A DNA stretch of 64,000 bases from Tyto alba (Eukaryota; Chordata; Aves; Strigiformes; Tytonidae), in contig NW_024881313.1 in assembly GCF_018691265.1 (NCBI RefSeq), positions 33,163,518 to 33,227,517 of the forward strand. The letters are read 5' to 3'. A program made the translations under genes and the position numbers. Below, one piece after another: positions 39,753-52,098 of this stretch (positions within the stretch are counted from its first letter, which is position 1; each line of letters starts with the position of its first letter). The notes beneath the pieces were generated by a model. That model saw only the letters and a program-made list of their open reading frames with translations. It ran no database searches and was not told where the DNA came from.

Positions 39753-41660
39753 AAAGAAAGCTTCTAGTCTTCTCTTGCTCACTGGAATTTCACAAAGCAA
39801 ACATCAATGATTTTACTGGTCTGTTTGCTTAAACTAATAATCTGGCTTAATACACATTTTTTGTGTTTACTCTCATCCCTCCCAGGATATGAAAGAAAAA
39901 TGGAAAGGTAGTGGTAGTTAACATTTGCAAGGACAATTAGCACAAATGGACAAGTGAATGCCACACCTTTTTCAGGCAGACTTAGGTCTTCAGTTCTGCA
40001 CACTGCCAACACAACCAGTCTTGAAGAATCTCTTAACTGAAGTTGATCTATTCTTGAGTTAGTTATATTATCCATGTTGATGAATAATACAAAAACATGC
40101 CATTCAACAGGTTTTTGGCTTGGGGCCATGAAATAATCTTCATTTGGTAATTGAAAGCTTATATGATAGAATGAAACTCTATGGAAACTGTCAAGAAAAT
40201 TAAAAGTAATGAAGTATAAACATCTGAGTGTCACCTAAATTCAGTCTCTTTAGAGCAACTGTCATCTCGTTTTATAAGCAGTTTCAGCAATAAAAATAAA
40301 CAAAAGTTATGCATTACAACTGATCAGCAGCCAACCACACATGAAAGTACAAACCATTTGGTGAATAGCTTGCACAAGTTAATTCCTTTTTCCTCACAAA
40401 CCAGTTTCTCTTTGACTGACAGAAAGTGTTTACTCAAGAAATGGGCCAAGGAAAGACAAAACACAGTTTCAGTGGATATTGAAGGCCGTGTTTCCTGCAA
40501 CCCATAGGCATTTGTGACAAAAAATACAAGAGCCTCAATAGAACAGAATGAAACATAATCTGGAACATGGTTTGAAAAATGTATATCAGTGACTTCCCAA
40601 AGAGCACACTCATGGATTTGTTATAATCTCTCATTAACTCCTTCCCCAAACCTCTGCCACATCTATTCTTCTTTGTAGGATTATGCACAACTTGTGTATT
40701 ACAGTAGGCTGTGCCGCAGCAATTTAGCTGAAGAAAGAATTGAGTCTTGCTCAAACTTTTTCGTAGAGGTCAAGGAAAAATGAGAAAATAAAGAGAAATA
40801 AGCTCTAGTTTCAGTGAGAGGACTAGAAGTAGCATGAACCCAAGCATCCCACTAGGATTCATTTAGGCTTATATTTTTAGCCTCAAGTACATATGTTATT
40901 TCTCATGTGTATCTTACATGGCCTGTTGAGCTCAATTACTTCAGATCTTTGTGTACATAAAACTGTATTTCCAGAATGTTTTATTACAGAAGTAGCAACC
41001 AGCCAAGCACTCTTTTCCTTTCTAGAGTAAGATGGGGAAGAACTTTTTTTTAATTGGGCGGTGTAATTAACTCCAGCTGTATCACAAATTGGGACGAAAA
41101 ATTTCAGTTTGCAGATATTTTAAACCCTCAAGAATAAAACCAGAAGCTTATCACATATTTTGCCAGCAGAAACAATTTTTAGAAAAATGAGAATTTTTTA
41201 GTTTGGTAATTCACCATCTGATCAAATCTCAATTTCAATCTATTTTGGTTTTCCATTTTAATGTAGATGCCTATAAATTCTTAAGTAAAACTAGGTTTAT
41301 GGTCCAAACATGTTCAACAAGGAGATCTGAAAGGTCTCCCCAAAATATTTTGTGTTGGATGATTTAGTGGCAGTATCCCTACATGAATGAACTGTATTTT
41401 TTAGAAAAAAAAAAAAAAAACTATACATCATAGTTTCAAACATCTCCAATTTACAGCAGGCTGAACACTAAAGACTTAAAATCTGGGTTTAGCCTGTGAC
41501 AGTGGCTATGTGCTATTGATCACTGTAGTCTTTCTGGAATTTACACCAGGATGCTGAAGAGAAAAAAAAAATCACTCCCTTCAAGCAAAACATACAGGAT
41601 GTCAATTTATTTACTGACCCACCCAGGTACTAAAAGCATTATAACTGACTGGAGAAGTTC
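39753..41660. other. AT-rich noncoding DNA
   Basis: A 151-codon frame on the - strand (39779-40234) is the longest outside the CpG island, but one such frame is expected by chance in a window of this size, and it shows no recognised domain. An A run lies at about 41404-41420. Confidence 0.5.
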
Positions 41661-41716
41661 TAAAATTTATAGGAACTTACGGGAATTTATAGGAATCTAC
41701 AGGAATTTATGGGAAG
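41661..41716. repeat. 10-bp tandem repeat (RGGAATTTAY-like)
   Basis: Successive units aligned exactly on 10-base steps: AGGAACTTAC, GGGAATTTAT, AGGAATCTAC, AGGAATTTAT, GGGAAGAACA, preceded by TAAAATTTAT. About four and a half diverged copies. The period equals roughly one helical turn. Confidence 0.85.
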
Positions 41717-44700
41717 AACACTATCTAGCATGGAGGTTTGGCAGTGGACCTACTTGGTCCCCGAGTGCATTCTAGTCACCTCCCACCTCAAGGTCAGGAG
41801 AAGACCAGCATGAACAGTATTTTCTCACAAAAGGATAGGAGGCAATTGGTGCTAAAATAAATCTTCTGAAACAAATGATGAGGAAACCATGCCTGCAGCC
41901 TTATTCCAGCATGTAAACATGGCCTCATTTATATTGTGGTCCTAATCCTGAAGTCCATCCTCAGACAGAGATCCATCAGACTTCACACATCTGAGGACTT
42001 AAGAGAAATTTGACTTCTGAAAGAAGTATTTCTCCCCATCATGACAGACCAGTACAAAGAAGAGCCACTTACAATAGCAGATTTTTCTATCACAAAAGCC
42101 ACGTGAAAACAGAATGGGTCAGTTGCAATAAGTTACAGGTTTGTTGCTCTTGTAGATTCAAAGCCTCTATTTCCTACATAAGAGTTTTCAGACTAGTGAA
42201 AAACAGTTTAAGGGCCAGCTCAAGGCTTGATGAAGTCAATAGATTTATTCTCAATTTGACTACTCGCTCCCAACATCTCTTCTTCATCACATTTCAGATA
42301 CATACACTTTCCAGAATTCCTTAAAGTTCTCTGTTTTATACAGGGATATTCTGTTAACATGCAGCCCAGTATCAACTCTGAATTCCTTAACACATTTGAT
42401 CAAAAAATGTCTAGTAGATAACAAGACAGTCTCCTAATCTGGGCATTGGAAAGCCCAAATTGTAAACAAGGAACAAAAGCAAATGAAGACATCATCTATT
42501 TACTTACTATCAACCTTAAAGATGTTATGGGTAGGAAGGTAACATTTCTCTAGTAGATTACTAGTAGCTGAGGTCAGCTAGTACTACCTCTTAAGAGACA
42601 GATACCTATTTTAACAAGAGAAAAGTGAAAAGCCTTCAGCAAGGAAAGTTAAAACATTTCCTAATCAATATACATTTTACTAATGGACAAACCTTATGGG
42701 TTAAGTACTTTCCAGTGCTATTTCAATCAATTGCTCCTTGGATTTTGCTGTCCCATACATTCATAACTGCTCTTTGTTTTATCTGGCTGGTTTAACTTGG
42801 ATTGTTGGAATAAAACTTCTAATTATAGCATCACTTGCAACAGTAAAGTCAAGCATCAATGTAATCCATGTAAAACTATGTATTATACCTTATGAGGACA
42901 AGACGATGGAAAATAATTCAATTTAATGCAACTGAAGCCTCCAATGATTAAGCTCACAAAGATTAATCTCAAATACTCATTAGATTCAATGGATCAGCAT
43001 TCTCAGCAATGTTTGTAAATTAACTTTTACATCAAAGATGTTGGGACATTAAAATCATAAAAAAAAAGAAGGCTGCTAGAATTATTAGAGTCTACTAAAC
43101 TGTGAGGTGCCAGGTTTTCTTAAGTAAAAGAAAAAAAGTTTAGACACAAATTTCCTGCTGCTAGGACTAGTATTACACATGGTGCAATGGCATCTACAGA
43201 ATCTGAAATTTAGGTAATAAAGAAAAAACGAAGCTTCATTATCTTTCCCTAACTTAAGCAATACCTTCTTTTTATCTAGTACCACAATATCTCAGAATAA
43301 TGAAGAGCCTGAAGTTTTTGCTTATTACATCCTTCAAGTTGTATCAGCTGCTTTGCCATAGACTGTTTTGTATAATTAAAATTCCATGACTTCATGCCTC
43401 TTCTCCCTCTCATTTTAATATGGGCTAAGTTGCAATATGTTTTCCCTGTCCATCCTTGAGCTTCTCTCAAGTAGTCACAAAATGATGCATATGCATTTGA
43501 AAATAACCTGCTTGCTCCTGGCCATGAAAGCGGAAAGATAAAAGTGTAAGGCTGTCAGCATACTTAAGGATGGTTACAACTTAATGTACCATTCATTAAT
43601 TCCTACAACCATATTAAGATTAAGTATCAGACCCCTTTAAACCCTACACAAAAAGAGTTGAGAGGTTGGTCACAGTGTGTGACTAAGCTAAATTAAAGAC
43701 CCAAAATGCATTCCACATACTATGATACTGTATACATTCACCCCCAGTCAATTCCATGTTTATTATAGTATCTCTGACAAGCTAAATTAACAATAAATTA
43801 AAGTCTAAGTTGTGATTTCACTTTTCACAATAATACACTACAACGAAGCCTTAAATATCTGCATGTAACTATTCGGCTACAGACATAAGCGAAGGTAATG
43901 GAGTCAAAAACTGCAGACTAATTGCTTCAGATGAAGGCTTATTATCTCTCCAATTTCAAGCTCTGCAGCAGTTAAGCAGGAATATAAACTACTTTAATCA
44001 AGGCATTTTGAATCTTTATATAAAATTTACTTTTATTTTTATCTCAGTTTTTATAAACAATAAAAACAACAGCCATTTGTTTTCACTGACAAAAGTAAGA
44101 ATGTAAGCAGAAGGGTTAAAAAAAAAAACCCCACTCAACAGTTCAGCCTTCAGATTTGCTTGTTTTTACTATTTCACTCTTCCTGCACATGATCATCTGC
44201 AATTCGGCTTTTTTAAGGTGGACATGGAGACAGGGAAATGCCTTCCAACAGCACTCCTCACTCGCATGGATGCAAGGAGATTGCCCCATCCTTTTGTCAA
44301 TCTCTTCCATCAAGGCTGCTCAGCCATGATGCTGACACTGCAGGGCTATTTAACAAGACAAGATCCCAAAACAGAGTCCCTGTTATGCCTCTGTGACCAG
44401 ATGTTGTCCAGCAGATTGGGACAAATCCCACTCTGAGAAATTATGGTCTATCTGCACTTTTCACCTGCAATTTCCATCACAAAATAATATCTCATAATAG
44501 TAATAGCCATACGTTGCTTGCCAGTTACCATACATCATGCCTACAGCACACAGGTTGTCTCTCAAAAGAAAAAAAAGCTTTACTCCAGCAACAGCAAGGG
44601 CAAGACAACCAGGGATGGGTAATACCAGGGACAATGAGGGAAGCAGAGCCCTTTCCCTGGGCAAGAAGAGGACCTTAACCCTTTTCTTCCTCTTGTTCTT

Positions 44701-46183
44701 CTGAGAATCTTCTCTCCTGGCAAAGACAGCTGCTGCTTTTTCCCCACTGCACCCACCATGTGACAGAATAGAAGTCAGTGTCTTTATTTAATGTGATATT
44801 TAAGTACTTATTTTGAAGGCAGGGTGTTTCTGAGGAGACACAGGGTACCTGAGAGCTGGCAAAAATATAGCTGTTTTCACTGCTTCCCTCAAGGCAGGCA
44901 GGTAAACAGTTACCAGTGAGTTATATGTTGGAGATACTGAGACAAAGCACCACCCAACGTCACCGCATGAATGCCCAGCAAAGGCAAGAGAGGCAGTGCT
45001 CTGAACTCCCTCTGTCACACGGGGCTTGCAGCTAGTCCTCACCTTGCACCTCATTCCTCTGTTGGTGTCACAACTTCATCCACACGCTGCATGGAGAGCA
45101 GCCACTGTCCCTCACTGTGAGCCTTTATGAAAGCTGCGAAGCTGGTTGAGATCTTCCATGAAATGCATTGCTGGGAATGACCAGCGTCATTGCTGCTCTG
45201 TACAACTTGGCTGTTGTACGGGGGACTATTACCCTAACCCTAACTCTGTACAACATGGAGAGAGTTGATTTTCCTCCTTCTCCTGCCTCATTTCTCCTGC
45301 TGCCACCTCCCTATGGGACAGGGAAGCATGCCGCCATGTGCTCCCTGATGTCTATCTGCAGCTTCTTTCTCTACAAGCATCTCTCACCACCAAATCCAAT
45401 CATACTTCTGCTGTAATTTCCATAACTCCTCCAGATAGTTGATAGATACCCTCTACCCCACTCTTCTCCCCTCATTTTCCTTGATTTGTGAAGGATTTTC
45501 ACCAATGGTGGTGGGAAGTAGACATGTACCAGGCTCTGGGCTTCAGCTTTGGCTCTAGACTCATTCTGACTTTCAGGAAGATGCTCTCTATCAACCTCCT
45601 GAGCCCTTAACTTCAGCATCTGGCTTCCACTTCTGAACGGTTTTGTTTTTACCCTTGACCACACATATCCCTGGGTTGTCATCCCCCCATTTCATTTTTC
45701 ATTTCATCTCTATGGCTTCTAATTACACCACAGTTTTCCTATTAAAAAAAAAAAAACAAACCCAAACCTGAATTACTGCTTCCCAAAAAAGGTCTATTTG
45801 CATTATGCAGCAGAGATCTGAAAGGTGCATCTCTATCTTACCTCAAACTATAAAATTGCTTCAACTTCCAAAAAACTTAGAATCAGATACGATCCCAAAA
45901 TTCTATGCATTATCTCTTTCTCATTTGCAAGTTTGCTTATAACTATCTGAAGTCCTGCCAGAATTTACCTTTATCTTGATCTTTTCCTGACGAAATTCTT
46001 ATTCATATCTAAGGCTTCAGAATGAATTTTAACTTTCAGGTTTTCTCCTATGACTTCTTCCCTACCTTCTCTAAATGTCAAAGAGTACATCTCTCTGATA
46101 TCTCAGGTATTTGTGAACCTTAGTTACTACAGTATCTCAGAACTTCATATTTCATGTACTTATCCTCAGGAGACCCCCAGGTC
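41717..46183. other. Noncoding DNA
   Basis: No gene is supported. It contains short A runs, a telomere-like motif at 45229-45244 and rather GC-richer sequence from about 44.2 to 45.7 kb, where frames are open on both strands without preference. Confidence 0.5.
45229..45244. repeat. Short interstitial telomere-like motif
   Basis: TTACCCTAACCCTAAC, that is 2.7 perfect copies of the vertebrate telomere hexamer read on the C-strand. Too short to be a functional telomere or a fusion scar on its own. Confidence 0.85.
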
Positions 46184-46204
46184 TTTTTTTTTTTTTTTTT
46201 TTTT
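46184..46204. repeat. Poly(T) tract, 21 bases
   Basis: Uninterrupted T run about 50 bp left of the reversed MIR core. MIR does not end in poly(A), so the two are probably unrelated. Confidence 0.9.
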
Positions 46205-46254
46205 CCCAATTTAAGGCAACAATGGACTATCTCAGCAGAAGAACAGCTGCTGAC

Positions 46255-46366
46255 TGCCACTGAGGACCCAAGTCTAACACTCTTGCTCAAAGCCACAATG
46301 GAAGTCTGCAGCACAAGAAGCACTAAGTTCCATGCTCTAACCACTGAACTATCACTCAAAGCCACC
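46255..46366 (-). mobile_element. MIR/CORE-SINE, tRNA head and core, reverse orientation
   Basis: Reverse-strand reading gives the tRNA-like head GATAGTTCAGTGGTTAGAGC with a good box A, then the core GTGGCTTTGAGCAAGAG (compare GTGACCTTGGGCAAG) and CCTCAGTGGC. On the + strand the stretch ends CATGCTCTAACCACTGAACTA, the usual reversed head of amniote MIR. Box B is decayed. The 71-codon frame across it is incidental. Confidence 0.75.
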
Positions 46367-47115
46367 TGATAATCCCACTCAAGATTTGCTCTTAAATCAG
46401 AAATGAATACTAACTCACCTTTCCATTCTTGATCACCTCCATTGATTTCAAATATAGGTTCCTCTCTAAATTTCTGTTTAACAAAGGTTTTGCAACCTTG
46501 ATCAATGTACTCCTCTCACTTCTGTAATCAGTTCTTCTCCATGTCTGCAGTAGCCTTTTGGAGGAGGTGTGTTCTCAGCTGTCCTGTGCTATTGCTGCCA
46601 TCACTCTCCTTTCTCTGAATCTATTTTACTTACTTAAAGCCCGCTTAAGAGTCAGAGAAGGAAGGATGAAAGGACAAAAACAAGGAGGAAAGGAAGGAAA
46701 AAAGAAAGGGCAAAAGAGCAGAAGACTTGAATGCAAAACATACAAAATAAACTACATAAATAATAAATATTACTGTACTCTACATCATTTTAAAAGTGCT
46801 ACCTTATCTCATATCATCCAAAGTGACCATGATTCACCTCAACTTAATGCTTAATAAAGATCACAAAGAAGCAGCATTCAAGGCATAAGAACTGAAAGCA
46901 GGTGAAACCATTGTTCACAAAATGAATGTAGCAATGCATAGCACTGCTAATGGACCACAACTGGAATGAAGCATCAGATGCTCAAAGATAAGCACTTAAA
47001 AAAAAAATACAACCTAAGAAGATTTTTTTTTTTCTTGTGGAGTTCAAACATACTCTGATGACCCCTAGATAACTGACAAAGTTCAGAGACAAATTATTCT
47101 GTCTTGATCCTACAG
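46367..47115. other. Noncoding DNA with a purine-rich tract
   Basis: Holds the GA-rich tract at 46653-46726 and T/A runs near 47.0 kb. No gene is seen until the candidate exon that starts at 47116. Confidence 0.5.
46653..46726. repeat. Purine-rich (GA) tract
   Basis: About 74 bases that are nearly all A and G, with words such as GGAAGGAT and GGAAAGGAAGG. Able in principle to form triplex-type structures; more likely a decayed microsatellite. Confidence 0.7.
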
Positions 47116-47337
47116 CAAAAGAAAGACTTAATGAGAAGGACTGCAGTGCAAGGTACCTCTGCTAGGAATGGAAGGAGCAGCAGTCAACCAGCACTGTCCC
47201 AAGGACAAGAGGAAGAGCACCTCCCACTTGACTTGTCAAGGTATAGCCAGAGAGTAAAGCATACACAATCTCCAGCAGCATCTTATGGAAGTATACGACC
47301 CTTAGAAGCTGTGTTCTTAGAAGATCGCCAACCATAA
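47116..47337 (+). CDS. Candidate last coding exon, product unknown
   Basis: A pyrimidine-rich acceptor (TTATTCTGTCTTGATCCTACAG) ends at 47115 and is followed in phase 0 by an open frame of 73 codons starting Gln-Lys-Lys-Asp-Leu and ending …Phe-Leu-Glu-Asp-Arg-Gln-Pro, then TAA. The encoded stretch is hydrophilic, rich in Ser, Gln, Arg and Glu, with an acidic QEEE patch, and has no membrane segment or recognised domain. An AATAAA at 47663-47668, followed by a GT-rich stretch (GTCTGTGTTGGG), would give a 3' UTR of about 340 bases. No upstream exon was identified, and an overlapping 119-codon - strand frame is about equally open. Chance is a real alternative. Confidence 0.17.
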   Translation, partial: QKKDLMRRTAVQGTSARNGRSSSQPALSQGQEEEHLPLDLSRYSQRVKHTQSPAASYGSIRPLEAVFLEDRQP

Positions 47338-49794
47338 TGCAGTCTTGACACATCTGAGGCCTTCCAGAAGCACTTCCATTTCAGTACTGAACACCAAAAA
47401 AGCTTTTCTACAGCCTTCTCCTTTTGAGACTCTAGTTTTATGTCAAACATGCTCCTTTCCATCCCTGTCCCTCCCTCCCCATTGCTTAGCTGCCCGCATT
47501 CCTCATGGCAAATTAACAGCTTGAAAAAACTGCCAGTTTGATGCAATTTCATGTTCTTTAATACAGTGCTGTCAGGAGCACTATTACAGAAATTTAATCT
47601 CTTGAGAAATAGATCAGATACCATTAACAGAATGAAGCACAAATGTTCACTATGACTTCCTGAATAAAGTCTGTGTTGGGTCTACAATAAGGTATGCAAT
47701 TTGCAGAGTTGTTACCAAGAACAAGAGCATTGTCTTATTGCACAATTTTATTATGCACTTAAACTAACACTAAACAGTCCCATTACAACCACAAAAAACA
47801 CCTTTGTTTTCTATACAAGGTAGGGTCAGGTTTATCTTCTTTCCCTTCTTTTTGGCAGACACCTTCCAAAAGTTGACATCACTCCTGATTTCTGCACAGC
47901 TGTAATAACCAGCACCAGAATACTGCAGCAAGACAGCGAGAATGAGGGATTCTCACAAGCAGGGACTCACCTTTGGGATATGACAGTTTTCAACTCCAGC
48001 CAAGAACGTAGGAGCTCTGCTATCACAAGTCACTGAGATAATACGCTAAATTAGTTCATCTCCTGGGAGACTCACTCCCACCTGTTCAACAGCTCCAGGC
48101 CAAGCTCCTTTCAGCCCACTGTTGAATCTGGGTACTGCAGAAGTATGTCACGGTGCTCTTCAACTCCTCTGCGTGGATTTTATGCCACTGGGATGCTGCA
48201 GTGGGAAGTCTGACTGTGCCAGCTAATGGAACCATAAATCAGGGCTCTCTTGTAATGCATTCACAGTGCAATCTGCTTCCAAACATAAAGCTACAATGCA
48301 CAGTCTTGAACCTTGCTAAGAAGACGTGGAGGATTCAGTAGTGATTCTTTGTAGTCTAGCATATACAGGTGATGGTACTGACAAATAAAAGTCCAAAGTC
48401 CCTTCCCTGTTTCAACAGATAAAATACACAACTTACAATATGTGCCTCAACCTGCTGTACACTATAGCCTGTCTAAAACATGAAGGGATCCTGCACTCTT
48501 TGGAGCCAATTGTATTGCTCACATTATTTATGGAGACTTTAGTGTCACAGAGAATCAGGATAGTTACAGTCTTTCAGGTAAAGCATGTTGAAACAACGAA
48601 GACATTTGGCACCCAGGAACAATGGTTTTCTAGACAACACTCGGGTAAGCAGAGCAGATCTGGAATGTTTTTAAGATACACCTCACAGGGAAAAAAACCC
48701 AACCAATCAAAACCCAAACATTTAAGAATATCTCCAGATACAGGATCACAGCTCACATCAACTTACGTTTATTTAACTGCATCTTCCCATCCCTACTAAA
48801 GACATGTGGGGTGCATCTAGTACTTTTATTCAATTCAGAACTGCACCACTGAGCAAATCTCTCAGTTGTATCCATCTACCATGCTCTAACATATTTTACA
48901 GTAGCCTCAGACCACACAAACTGCCTTCCTTTTTGGATCAAGCTAAGTGAGAAGATGCTGTTCAATCACTATTGGACATTCACACTGGTCTGGAACTAGT
49001 CTGAAATAGCCTCCTGTCCAAAATGTGTGTTTGGGACCTCAATACCATCTCTTTCACTCTCATAGGTTCGGTCCACAGTACTTCCCAATGTAATCACCCC
49101 CATATTTTTTAATCTGCTCTGGGAATGAAGTAATAGCATTGGACTCAGCTCAAAATAGTTGAGGGTATTTATGACCTTGAAGGAAGACAGCAGGGCAAAC
49201 AGGGATCAACACGCTCTGCTATCAGAATCCCAGAACTACTTGAATTACAATTATGTAGGGGAGAAACCTCCATAATGATCCTAAAGTGCACCCTTTTTTT
49301 CTTATTTGGATAAATTTACTCAAATAGAGGCACATTTCAGCATATTATATTAGATACTCCAACTGTACTCACTCTTCAATATACTACAGTCTATTTCAGT
49401 GAAGTAGAGTGGCAGGGGAACATTACGAGCATAAAATATTAATCTTTCCATCATTTTATTCCTGAGTCTGGCCTAGGTTTTCCAAGTTATACAAGTTCTT
49501 TTTCCACTTGAAGACACCTATTATTCGGAATTCCATCTGTTCTGTAAAATTCAAAATTGATTACCTTAATGACAGCTAATAGGCAGAACTGTTCTATTGA
49601 TCTGACTTCACTTCTCCACAGAGCCCACTTCAATAAAAAGTCAGCCCTCAAGCTATTTCCCTCCTTACTTAATTTTTGGTCTTTTACATGGAGCTGCATG
49701 CAAACAATCATTAACAACCTTGTCTAAGACATGTGAACATTTAGGAGTAGGATCTTTCTCTCTGTAAGTCCAGGACAGTTCTCTATACAGTAAA
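47338..49794. other. Noncoding DNA between two candidate 3' ends
   Basis: The left 340 bases would be the 3' UTR of the + strand candidate, with AATAAA at 47663. The rest shows no supported exon or repeat; frames near 48.4-48.8 kb are short and unremarkable. Confidence 0.4.
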
Positions 49795-50161
49795 ACAAAC
49801 AGGAACAATCATTTATTCTGAGTGTTCAAGTACCCAGTTAACCAACCAACATTTCAAATACGTTTTATAAGATGTGTTCTTTGAGAATCTGTGATCCTGT
49901 TATGCTTGATATGCTGACTCATTTTTTAAAATACTTAAAACTCTCATATTAGCATTATGCCTATTGCTACATTTTCATTAAAAAACAATACTTATTTTTA
50001 TGTATGATTCTAGAGATATTTACATACAAATACAAACATACAAAGACTTGGGTTAAATTAAGATAACAAATTTACAGGCTTATGTTAAAACACAAAGATC
50101 TTCAGCCAGTGTAAATTACTAAAGCACATTGACCCCGTACTTCACCTGTTGTTGCTATTTT
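49795..50161 (-). other. Candidate 3' UTR with poly(A) signal
   Basis: On the - strand, AATAAA (49817-49812) lies about 345 bases after the stop codon of the candidate exon at 50162-50369. It is followed by a T/GT-rich stretch (GATTGTTCCTGTTTGTTTTA) of the kind found downstream of cleavage sites. The sequence between is AT-rich with GTAAATAT-type words, as in many vertebrate 3' UTRs. Depends on the exon call. Confidence 0.35.
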
Positions 50162-50369
50162 TTAATTTTTTAATGGAAAAGTGGTTTTAATGGTATATCC
50201 AAACATCCAGCTAACAACCCCCAAGACAGAGAACAAGCCAGATCCCAAGTATATTAGGGTCTGCAGGCTTTTATAAGGACTTCTGATCATTGTGTCTATA
50301 AGAAAGCCAACTGTAATCATTGTACACTGCACGGCATCCAACTCCAGCCATTTGAACAAGAAACCATAG
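50162..50369 (-). CDS. Candidate last exon of a membrane protein, product unknown
   Basis: This is the most protein-like frame in the window. On the - strand a plausible acceptor (CTTTTGACATAG) ends at 50370. It is followed by one base completing a split codon, then 68 codons to a TAA at 50162-50164. The peptide begins Tyr-Gly-Phe-Leu-Phe-Lys-Trp-Leu-Glu-Leu. It then has a hydrophobic segment (about residues 13-29), a short basic/polar loop (Arg-Ser-Pro-Tyr-Lys-Ser), a longer hydrophobic segment (about residues 36-59) and a short tail Lys-Thr-Thr-Phe-Pro-Leu-Lys-Asn. It looks like the C-terminal two helices of a multi-pass membrane protein. There is no internal ATG suited to start a free-standing gene, so a terminal exon fits better. 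A poly(A) signal lies about 345 bases downstream. The family was not recognised and no upstream exon was found; the CpG island at 53.7-54.2 kb could be its promoter. T-rich chance ORFs can also look hydrophobic. Confidence 0.38.
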
Positions 50370-52098
50370 CTATGTCAAAAGTATCTAAGTATACAGAGGC
50401 AACCGCATTCAACTTACATCTCAATCAAGCAATCACAACTTGACAGTAACAGACAGTATTACACATCACTTACAGGATGTTTTCCGTAATTGATGCCCAA
50501 AAGACTTAAAGTTCAGACTCACAAAACAGACAAGCAACAAGATAAATGATTAAAATTCTGAATAGTTTAACTGGCATGGAGGTTAGCAACATCTCTTATC
50601 AGAACAAAACTGTATAGAAACATTTTTAATTAACAAAGAGAAGAAAGGGATACTTATTGCATGTCTTCAAGCAGGTAAGGCAGTGCATTGCTTATCTCTA
50701 CATTCCAATAATTTTCTAATTATTATAATTTTTGTAAATCTCAAGACAGAATATGCCTTCATTTGCATATAGATACATGTGTCTGAATTATATTTTTGAA
50801 TTTATGCTCGCAAAGCTTCTGCAGATGTTTTCAAACTTTCCCCACCCTGTTCCTGCAGTGTCTTTTTGTGCTCAACTTCTATTCAGGTTAGCATGGTAGG
50901 ACACAGAATAGACTTAAGTGACACAGTCACTTGTGTCAGTTGCCTGCCTCTGGATCCAGGGGATGTCACAGTAAGGAATACAGAAAGGGGACAGTCACAA
51001 TCTCTCAGGAAAGCAGCAGCTGCTTCTGAGAAAGACTCGGTCCTCTATAGACAAACTAGTACTTTGCTTTCAATTTTCTCCCAGCTACAATTTTCAGTTT
51101 CTTGATCAGTTTTAAGCAAGAAAAAGTCTCAGCAATTCTTGATATGCACAAGCCTGAAATAGAATTTCAGCTGGAAATATAATTTAGATAGAGCCTTTTT
51201 TCAGTTATGAACTGTTTTAAATAAAACAAGGGTTTAAATTTGCTTTTGGTGTTGGAACATAAAAATGCACTCAAATCAATGGACACAGATTGGATTCGAC
51301 TCCCCACTGTCAAGCCATTTTACTAATAATGTATTGTGAAAACAAAAACAATCATGAGAGTGAGCAAAGTTGCTTACAGACTCAAACATTAATATTCATC
51401 AATATCAACGACATTTATATATGCTTAATATTTCTATTTCATGTTCACACTAGGGCAGATCTGAGAGAGCATTACTTTCAGAATATTTAAGTGTACCATA
51501 TGGGTATAATTGCAACTCAATCAGCTATAGAATATATTCAATCAAGAGTCTACATAATACTAAAAACCTATTCTGAGCATTTTATACTTCATATGGGAAA
51601 AGCAAAGTAGCAAAGACATGGCATGCCAATAGCAAAATGGCAATAGGCAGGTAATACTACTTAAAACGGAAACAGTGCTCCTTTATAAAAGGCTTGCACT
51701 CCTTGACTTACAAAGCCTGACACTTTTACACAGCTTCAAGAAGAAGGAGGGGACAGCCCCACAGATCTCTTTGTTCAGAAAAGGCACTTATACACCCCTG
51801 CCTCCCAGAAACACAGCTAGACTAATTTTAGTCTGTAGCAAACAGTGGCAAAAATACGTATTTTAAAAAGCAATAGACAGAGAAGCAGAGAAGCCTGACA
51901 GATGTAAGGTCAGATGAAGGCACAGTTTCTTTAACCTCAGTATCAAAGTTGTTTTCTTCATTTTCACTGAACCATTGAGCCTGTTTTGGCCATTAGTAAA
52001 ATGTCACCCTGAAAATGCAGATTATATGATACTACTTGTGGTGTCTAGTGCCTTACCATGCTTTTCCCTTCCCCAATTCCATAAAATAAAGCTCCAAG
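50370..52098. other. Noncoding DNA, possible intron
   Basis: AT-rich, without recognised exons or repeats. If the candidate exon at 50162-50369 is real, this would be its upstream intron on the - strand. Confidence 0.4.

Noticed and set aside
39305..39754. Overlapping frames of 114 (-) and 117 (+) codons near the (TTTTA)n array
   Set aside because: The + frame ends as translated TTTTA repeats, and the GC-richer patch is open in four frames at once, so no frame is preferred.
39779..40234. A 151-codon - strand frame as a gene
   Set aside because: About one frame of this length is expected by chance in six frames of 64 kb at this base composition. There is no start context, domain or splice support.
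46184..46366. A poly(A)-tailed tRNA-derived SINE, with the T run as its tail
   Set aside because: The body matches a reversed MIR head and core, which does not end in poly(A). The T run lies outside the alignable part and is probably an independent homopolymer.
46300..46366. A functional tRNA gene on the - strand
   Set aside because: Box A is good but box B and the anticodon arm are decayed, and a MIR core follows directly.
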